Below are positions 37,998 through 45,400 of a DNA stretch of 64,000 nt, piece by piece (within the stretch, counting starts at the first letter, position 1; each line of letters opens with the position of its first letter). Made by a program: the position numbers and the translations under genes. The stretch is from Ruminiclostridium papyrosolvens DSM 2782 (GTDB taxonomy: Bacteria; Bacillota; Clostridia; Acetivibrionales; DSM-1351), in assembly GCF_029318685.1 (NCBI RefSeq), contig NZ_CP119677.1, positions 3,959,001 through 4,023,000 on the forward strand. Reading direction: 5' to 3'. A model generated the notes under the pieces. The model was given only the letters and a program-made list of their open reading frames with translations, was not told the origin of the DNA and did not search any database.

Positions 37998-40226
37998 TCA
38001 ACCCATCAAGTATTCAGCAATTTTAACAACACTTCTGTTTTGCCATAAAGAATACTCAGTTTTTTTCAATTCTTCATTCAACAAACCCATTGCTTTACTG
38101 CAATAAATGACAGAGTTAACCAAATCATCTTGAGTCATGTTCATTTTTCTAGTTTTATTAAACGCTTCTTTTAAATATTCCTTAAAAACCAGTGATAGTT
38201 TGTATTTACTGTTCTTAGCTGCGAGTTCCAGCCTCTTTTCACTAAAGCCCTTTGATATAATATTTTCATATACTTTCTCAAGTTTTGCGTTAAAGAATCT
38301 TTCTTCAATGTACTGTGCTATATCACTTGGAATCATATCAATTGAGTCAACAAAGTCATAAATATTTTTAAGCTTTTTTGCACGAGCAGGATAAAATATT
38401 CCTTTCTTTAGAACCTGTACCTCCTTTCCTAACTCAAATAACCTTTCAGAGGGAGCATAGCCAACATCATATGTTGTGATTTGTGCCAGCTGCTCCTTTA
38501 TTAAATCCGCAACGTCAGCTTCTATTGTGCATTGATTAATTGAGCCTGTCAGAATAAAATCCGAGCCCATGTTAAACAATGTACTAACAACCGTTGGTGA
38601 ACCAATTCCACCGGCCACTCCTATACGTGAATTCACTATAAGTTTGTTGCTGTTTACTACTTCATTTTTTATTGCCAATACTTCCGGTAAAAATGTAAGA
38701 AGATTATTTCTCTCCGTTTCAAAAGCAACATCACCAACAACACAAATATCATCAGCCATTGGAATTTGCAGCGCAATACTGTATTCCTCTTTCGTTATGG
38801 AGTTTTCTGATAATAACTCCTCTAAAATGTCTACCGGAGCCGGCAACATAAACTCCCGCGCCATATATGACTGAGATATTTTAGCTAATATGCGGTTACC
38901 GCCGGTTACTTGAGCACCATTAAACTGCATTCCTTTAACTCTATATAAAACTAAATCTTTTGTTATCGCCATAACATTAGATAGCTCTACAACTTTTACA
39001 TTATGTTTTAAACATAGCCTTAATAAATCTGTAAATATGTGAGGCTGGGAATAATCTTTTGTTATATTAATGCCATATAAAGTGTCATTATGTACTTTTG
39101 ACTTTAATTGCAAAATTTTATTTTCTACCTCATCCATGGTCAAACCATTGGTTCCAAGAAAGCTCAAAAGCTTTCCGTTGCAAGCCGCCGTTACTAAATC
39201 CACGCCGGAAATACCTGAACACATTCCTCCAACCACGTAATTATACCGGGTTTTATAGGTGTCCCTAAATTCTTTGCATCCCAAAGCTGTCTCTTTTACT
39301 TCCACTTGCTTTGTGTATTCTTCAAAATCAATATCATAATCTATTTGTATTTTTCTAGTCTGCTTTTCTTGTTCACTAAGCGGAGACATATTGGACTGAA
39401 TACTCTTTACAAGATTAATTGTTGCATTACCCGGGCCAATAGGAATAAACTCCATATTATCTGCCAACAGATATCTTACACTTTCAACCCATTGTACTGA
39501 ATTGGATAATTGCTGAATAAGAGTGTTTTTAACTTTTTTATTTTCATATGGTCTGGCAGTCAAATTAGCTACTACAGGAATTTTCGGATCATTAAATTTA
39601 AAATCCTTCATGTACTCATATAACTTATTTTGAGCATTTCTAAGATATCTTGAATGAAAAGCGCCACTTACCTTTAAAGGCATTACTGCCCTTGCGCCTC
39701 CCTTGGTAAAAATCTCATTGCAGCTTTCTACAATATCAGCCGGACCTGATATAGCAACTTGTGTCATTGAATTATAGTTTGCTATATCTATAGCACTGAG
39801 ATTATTGTTATCAATGATATTTTGAACTTGCTCTCCTGATAAACCTATAACTGCTGCCATGCCACCCCCTTTTTCATCAAACATTAATTCTCCTCTTCTT
39901 TTAACGAGCCTTAAGCCATCTTCAAAAGAGTATACTCCTGCAGCATAAAGGGCGGCATATTCACCTATACTGTGACCAATCAGATAATCCGGTATTTCAC
40001 CCAAATTCTTTTTATGCAGATATTCCAATACTGAAACTACGTATAATGCCGGTTGAGTATATTTAGTCAAATTGAGTTGTTTATTCTCATCATATAGGCA
40101 CAGGTCTTTAATAGAATATCCCAATATATTATCTGCTGCTTTCACTAACTCGGTGAACTCATCAAAATAATCCTTACCCATTCCAACAATTTGTGAGCCT
40201 TGTCCACAAAAAACAAACGTCTTCAT
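37998..40226 (-). CDS. malonyl-CoA acyltransferase/enoylreductase fusion (PfaD-type ER)
   Basis: The protein is 742 residues from ATG 40224-40226. This start is preferred over an in-frame ATG 48 bases upstream because it has GGGGGA five bases away and gives the canonical MKTFVFCGQGSQ beginning. The AT domain (about 1-290) has nucleophile Ser near 83 in IGHSIGEY and keeps the Arg of VKRRGEL that binds the malonyl carboxylate, so malonyl transfer to the AT-less modules is expected. The C-terminal half (about 310-742) is an FMN-dependent PfaD-family enoylreductase, with GGMCSGISG near its start and GGIGSPTVV and ILTGSINQ further on. AT-ER fusions of this kind are standard trans-acting partners of trans-AT PKSs. 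No PKS module here carries its own ER, so any enoyl reduction must use this protein. Confidence 0.93.
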   Translation of the reverse strand: MKTFVFCGQGSQIVGMGKDYFDEFTELVKAADNILGYSIKDLCLYDENKQLNLTKYTQPALYVVSVLEYLHKKNLGEIPDYLIGHSIGEYAALYAAGVYSFEDGLRLVKRRGELMFDEKGGGMAAVIGLSGEQVQNIIDNNNLSAIDIANYNSMTQVAISGPADIVESCNEIFTKGGARAVMPLKVSGAFHSRYLRNAQNKLYEYMKDFKFNDPKIPVVANLTARPYENKKVKNTLIQQLSNSVQWVESVRYLLADNMEFIPIGPGNATINLVKSIQSNMSPLSEQEKQTRKIQIDYDIDFEEYTKQVEVKETALGCKEFRDTYKTRYNYVVGGMCSGISGVDLVTAACNGKLLSFLGTNGLTMDEVENKILQLKSKVHNDTLYGINITKDYSQPHIFTDLLRLCLKHNVKVVELSNVMAITKDLVLYRVKGMQFNGAQVTGGNRILAKISQSYMAREFMLPAPVDILEELLSENSITKEEYSIALQIPMADDICVVGDVAFETERNNLLTFLPEVLAIKNEVVNSNKLIVNSRIGVAGGIGSPTVVSTLFNMGSDFILTGSINQCTIEADVADLIKEQLAQITTYDVGYAPSERLFELGKEVQVLKKGIFYPARAKKLKNIYDFVDSIDMIPSDIAQYIEERFFNAKLEKVYENIISKGFSEKRLELAAKNSKYKLSLVFKEYLKEAFNKTRKMNMTQDDLVNSVIYCSKAMGLLNEELKKTEYSLWQNRSVVKIAEYLMG

Positions 40227-40270
40227 TTTATCCCCCACTTTTCGTAAAAAGAAACTCTTCCTCGATATTC

Positions 40271-40936
40271 TCATGTAAATCTACTAATACTTTTCATTCC
40301 ATTTCTAAGTAAAAAGGTCTTGAAATCTTTTAAATTGTTAAAAGAAAAGTAAATATTATTTTCAAATACTTCTTTCATACTTTTCCCTACTTCTGTACCA
40401 TAAGAGTGTCCAGGCAGCAAAATAATATCATCATTAATATGTTCTTTTATTTTCCTTATACTTTCGTATAAGCTTTCCACCATGCTTTCACGCTCAGGAA
40501 GTCCGCATCCTTCATTTAGTAAAAAATCCCCGGTGAGAAATAAATTTCCAATCACATAGCTAACACTTGCTGCCGTATGGCCCGGTGTTAATAAACACTT
40601 TATAGGCGCAGTTATAGTGCATATGTTTGTTGGTGCTGAAAGTTCAATAATATTTTGGCATTTAAAAGGTCTGGCTAACATCTCTCGTTCTTCAATAAAT
40701 ACAGGACAATCGTATGTGAACGATAACTGGTCAGCTAAATTTATGTGATCAAAATGTGAGTGTGTTATTAGTATTGCGTCTATTGTACAACCTAATCTAC
40801 GAATTTGAAGTTTAAATTTGTCTATCTCCCATGAGGGATCGACAATGAGGGCGTGATTATTATATGTATTATGAAGTATATAGCAATTGTTAACGAATGC
40901 TTGCCACTTTGTTTTTAGGCAAATATAATCAAGCAT
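40271..40936 (-). CDS. metallo-beta-lactamase-fold hydrolase (PksB/BaeB-like)
   Basis: The protein is 221 residues. The metal-binding motif THSHFDH gives H59, H61, D63 and H64. Further ligands are the His of LLTPGHTAAS, the Asp of LFLTGDFLL and the His of LLPGHSYG, so a two-zinc glyoxalase-II-type site looks complete. No signal peptide is seen, so it is cytosolic. MBL-fold hydrolases of similar size occur in trans-AT clusters (PksB/BaeB in the bacillaene cluster). A thioester-cleaving or housekeeping role on stalled acyl carriers is plausible but not shown by sequence. AGGTG lies just before its ATG at 40934-40936, and the upstream oxidoreductase stops 7 bases away. Confidence 0.85.
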   Translation of the reverse strand: MLDYICLKTKWQAFVNNCYILHNTYNNHALIVDPSWEIDKFKLQIRRLGCTIDAILITHSHFDHINLADQLSFTYDCPVFIEEREMLARPFKCQNIIELSAPTNICTITAPIKCLLTPGHTAASVSYVIGNLFLTGDFLLNEGCGLPERESMVESLYESIRKIKEHINDDIILLPGHSYGTEVGKSMKEVFENNIYFSFNNLKDFKTFLLRNGMKSISRFT

Positions 40937-40943
40937 TTTTCAC

Positions 40944-42437
40944 CTACTCAGACCTAAATTTTATGTCCGCCTGCTGACATATTTCCTGAACTGCAAATTT
41001 CCCTGTAGAAGCTGAAATAGTAACAGCTCCCGGACTTGATATCCATTGACCGGCAAGTGCAAAATTATCAATGCCCTCCAGTTTGCATTTATGGTTGCTG
41101 TATTTTGCGGATACTTTTCTTCCATATCCCATCCATGCACCTCTATACGCACCATAAATTCTATTATATGTAACAGGTGTGGCAACCTCTGCTACCTCAA
41201 TTTTCCCTTTTGCCTTCGGGTATGATACTTCAATCTGTTCTATAACTGCCTTTGCAACGCGCTCTTTTTCGGATTTATATTTAGCAATATCTGTGTCATG
41301 CAGATTTTTCCAATAATTGTAATCATACACATCCATTGTCACAACGGCAGCAGTTTTCCCTTCCGGTGCAAAAGACTTTTCATGTTTAAATGTATTGACA
41401 TAAATGTCTTCTATTAAGTCATTACCTATTTTAATCGATTTATTAAGAGAAACTACAAGAGGAGAGACATCCTGTGATAAATCTGCAGCTATTCCTAAGC
41501 TGACAAAAACACAGCTGGCAAAGGTATAGTCTCCACCGTTACTACTTAAAATTTCATTATATGCCTCGTCTTTAATTTTACCTTCTAATAGTTTGTTCAG
41601 TGTAATACTTATATCGGTAGAAGATATAACATAGTCACCCTTAACAACTTGTCCGTTATCTAATTCAATTCCAACAGCCTTACCATTTTCCTGTAATACT
41701 CTTTTAACAGGTGAACTTAAATGAATGGTTCCCCCTAGCTCCTTGAACCTTTTGCAAATGTTTTCGGAAACACCGGCTGATCCGCCCAAAGGCCATCCAC
41801 CATCATATGAAGCTACTGAGCCAAGTTGAGCAATTGGCGCATATGCCGGAAAAGTATCTAAAGCAAGTGTTTTTAGGGCATTTCTAATTAGAGTACTTTT
41901 AAACTTTTTAAAATAGTCTACTCCATCAACTTTTCCGTACTTCATCATAATAGGTCCCATAGAGGACATTTTCATAGAAAATTTGATATTATCGAATATT
42001 GACATTTCAGGCATATGCTTATTTACGGGTGTTTCAAATGATTTTGCTTTCTTAGCAAACTTACACAATTCCTTAATCATTTCTGTATCTTCGGGAGCAA
42101 CTTCAAGTAAGTGTTCTTTTAATTTATCTACATCTCTGTAGAAATATAATTTTTTACCTTTATGTTCAACAGTTAAAAAGATGTCTTCCATTATAATCTT
42201 ATCGTCTTCAAAAGCACCTAAGGTTTTAAACATATCGTAAGCAGCGGTACCTTTTCTTGTACCAATTAACCATCTTATTGCTCCATCAAAGGTATAGTCT
42301 TTCCTCTTCCAAGAAGTACATTCCCCGCCCGGCTTTGGCTGTGCTTCAAATATCTCGGTTTCAAATCCGTTAAGCCTGGAAAACACCCCCGCGGATAACC
42401 CTGATATTCCCCCACCTACTATCAATACTTTTTTCAT
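40944..42437 (-). CDS. FAD-dependent oxidoreductase, phytoene desaturase (CrtI/CrtISO) family
   Basis: The protein is 497 residues, the usual length for the family. The dinucleotide-binding fold is at the N-terminus (VGGGISGLSAG, residues 7-17), followed by an acidic residue and the PGGECTSW stretch typical of CrtI/CrtISO enzymes. A second FAD contact is in GGSAGVSENICKRFKELGG near 210, and the C-terminal GQWISSPGAV...STGKFA segment closes the flavin site. Relatives desaturate or isomerise conjugated polyenes or oxidise other substrates. A role on the polyketide chain or product is inferred from its place between the NRPS-type gene and the MBL gene. Which reaction it performs cannot be read from sequence. 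The start follows GGGGGAG. Confidence 0.85.
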   Translation of the reverse strand: MKKVLIVGGGISGLSAGVFSRLNGFETEIFEAQPKPGGECTSWKRKDYTFDGAIRWLIGTRKGTAAYDMFKTLGAFEDDKIIMEDIFLTVEHKGKKLYFYRDVDKLKEHLLEVAPEDTEMIKELCKFAKKAKSFETPVNKHMPEMSIFDNIKFSMKMSSMGPIMMKYGKVDGVDYFKKFKSTLIRNALKTLALDTFPAYAPIAQLGSVASYDGGWPLGGSAGVSENICKRFKELGGTIHLSSPVKRVLQENGKAVGIELDNGQVVKGDYVISSTDISITLNKLLEGKIKDEAYNEILSSNGGDYTFASCVFVSLGIAADLSQDVSPLVVSLNKSIKIGNDLIEDIYVNTFKHEKSFAPEGKTAAVVTMDVYDYNYWKNLHDTDIAKYKSEKERVAKAVIEQIEVSYPKAKGKIEVAEVATPVTYNRIYGAYRGAWMGYGRKVSAKYSNHKCKLEGIDNFALAGQWISSPGAVTISASTGKFAVQEICQQADIKFRSE

Positions 42438-42449
42438 AGTGCTCCCCCT

Positions 42450-45400
42450 TTATTGGTTGTACTTTTCTAAAAATTCTTTACATACTGCATTAAATTCTTT
42501 AGGAACTGATAAGTTTGAACTATGTCCTGAGGTCTCAAATATATGTAATTCGGAATTCCTTATTTCTCTATTCATTCGTTCTGATAATTCAACCGGAAGT
42601 ATCTTATCTTTTGCTCCGGCAAGAATCAGCGTGGGAATATTAATTTTACCAAGAAAATCTCCTGTTTTCCCATGACCCGAATGTAAAACAGCTTCATATT
42701 TCAATGCCATTTCATCTGATATACAGGTACTGTCATCAAATAGCTTCCTTGCTTCGGATGCTCCTGCACTTTCAAAATCATCATAAACTAATTCTTTTAA
42801 TCCAACATGACTGTCTACCGTCAGTTCAGCCGATGTATTTGCCAGTATCAGTGAATTACAGCGTTCTTCATATTTAATGCCTATAAATTGTGCTAACACG
42901 CCGCCCCAGGATGTACCCAGCAAGTCAATCTTAGTATTAATCCCAAGCATATCAATAACTTCCATATAGTAGCTGCTTATTGCTTCAAAAGAGACATCAT
43001 CACAGGCTTGGCTAAGACCTACACCGGGCATATGGATAACAATCATTTGTCTGTTAAAACTGTCATCACTAAATTGAGGTATAAATTGACTGGCAGCCAA
43101 ACCAAAACCGGGAATCATAATAAGAGGTTTTCCCTTACCTTTTACAACCACTTCAACCATAGTACCAACTGATTGAAGCTTAATTAGGAAGTGTGTAACT
43201 CTGCTATTGGAATCTTCTAGCAAATTTCCAATTGATTTTGGTTCTTTTATCTCATTTACACTCTTCCAGAACTCAACCATATCATCCTTAATGTTGCCAA
43301 TGCTTCCCGTTCCTAATAAAATCGGCCTCTTATCAGCAATAAGCTTAAATAGTGTTTTATCCGGAGGATTACATTTTTGTCTGTTTAATGATAGTGATAT
43401 GGACTTTTTAACCTTGTGTTTTGGTGTATACTCACCTAAAACTATGTGTGTGTTTCTTCCTCCGCAGCCGATTTCCGTTATTGCAGCTATTCTGCTGTTA
43501 TCCGAATTCCACGGATGCAGTTTAGTCAAAAATTCTATATGTTCAGAAGGAGCGTCAGAAATCCGTTTGTTTAGAGTACTTCCCCTTGATATAGATGCAG
43601 GAATAATATGATTTTTCATCATAGATATTATCCTAATGATGGCTGCATATACTGAAACTGCTTCCATATCACCAAATTGACTTCTTGAACTTCCAACTGC
43701 AATCTTTGTGTCCTCTCTTTGCGGTATCTTTTTTCCAAATACATTAGCATATGACATATACTCATTTTCAGCGGAGAATTTCGTTCCCAAACCAATTGAG
43801 TCAATATAATCAACGCCGTTAATTTTACTGTCTGAATATACCTGAGTTAACAATTCTATCAAAGAAGCTTGTCTTGGAACTAACTTTCCGTTACTACTAT
43901 GTGATTGTATCTTTTTTATTACTGCATAGACCTTATCCTTGTCCCTAACAGCTTCTGATAAGGGTTTTAAAAGAATTACTGCTGCACCTTCTGCAGGTAT
44001 AACTCCCGAGACATCTTCTCCAAACATATCACTAGCATTATTTTCAGCTAAACGACTTTCGCTGGTTAGTCTCTTGAATCTTTCATCAGAAAGCAATAAA
44101 TTTACTCCACCTGCGATTGCCATTTTACATTCGCCTTTGGAAATAGAATCTATTGCATCATTTAAACTTTGAGAAGATGATAAAGTCCCATCCAATACTT
44201 TAGCAGGGCCCTCCAAATTAAAATGAGTACTTATGTTAGATGCCAAATATGCATTAGTAATCAATTTAATGTCGCATTCATCGTATCCTTTGCTATATAA
44301 CAGCTCCTTATACTCTTCTCTTGTAGTTCCTAAAAATACGCCTATATTTTGATTTGCTATTTCACTTGTTTTATAGCCTGCATCTGCAAATAATTCAGCT
44401 GTTAATTGCAATAAAATTCTATACTTTGGATCAATAAAAGTACTATCTTGTTTTGAATAATTAAAATATTCATTATCAAAATCCCAAATATCTTGAACAA
44501 AATAACCTGATTTATTATTTAAATTAGTGCCTTCTCTATCACTACAAGCTTCAAAAACCGTACTATTTGAACAAATTTGCTCCAATACATCTGCCTCATT
44601 ATCTCCAAAAGGCAGTTTAAATGACACCCCTATAATCGCAATATCATTATCTTCATTTTTCTCTTCTAATTCATACGGCTCCTCTTGATGATATACTTCT
44701 GAGTAAGACACTACTTCTATTACATCATCTTTTCTACATCTGCCAACTGACAGTTCACAATATTTATTGGTTACTTCCGTTGAGAAATTAGAAACTAAAT
44801 AAACAGCTAATGAGGATATATTTTTTAAATTATTAAATATAACCGGACTTATTTCAATTGAGAACTTATCCTTAATGGATACTGCTAATTTAACAAATCT
44901 TAACGAATCAAATTCCATATTAGAAAACGGTGTATATTCCCCTATATCTTTTTCAGATAAATCCACAATCTCTATAACGCTTCGCTTTAATTCGTCGTTT
45001 ACAAAGGCTAATAACTCATCGGGGTTACATTCAACATCTATACATATTGCTTCTGGCGAAACAGTAGTGCATATACTGGTCTCTTCCTTAATAATGTCAT
45101 CCCGTACTTCTTTATTCTCAACCTTTTCTTCCTTTGTACCTTCTAATACGTAGCCTTTATAATTTAGTAAAATATCTTCGATTTTTTCTGTACTTAAGTA
45201 TTTTCGATTTATTTTAGTATTAACATTTAAAGGCATTTCTTCCAATACAATGTAATAACTTGGTAACATATACACCGGCAGCCATTTACCAATGTTTGCT
45301 GAAATTGCACTCGCATCTATATCTGATTTAATTGATTTTAGTATAACAAAGGTTACTATTTCCGAATGATTAGAACTATCTTTCCTAATTACAGATGCAC

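Noticed and set aside
40961-41185. 74-residue minus-strand ORF inside the oxidoreductase gene
   Set aside because: It lies in another frame of a clearly conserved gene and has no ribosome binding site or family pattern.
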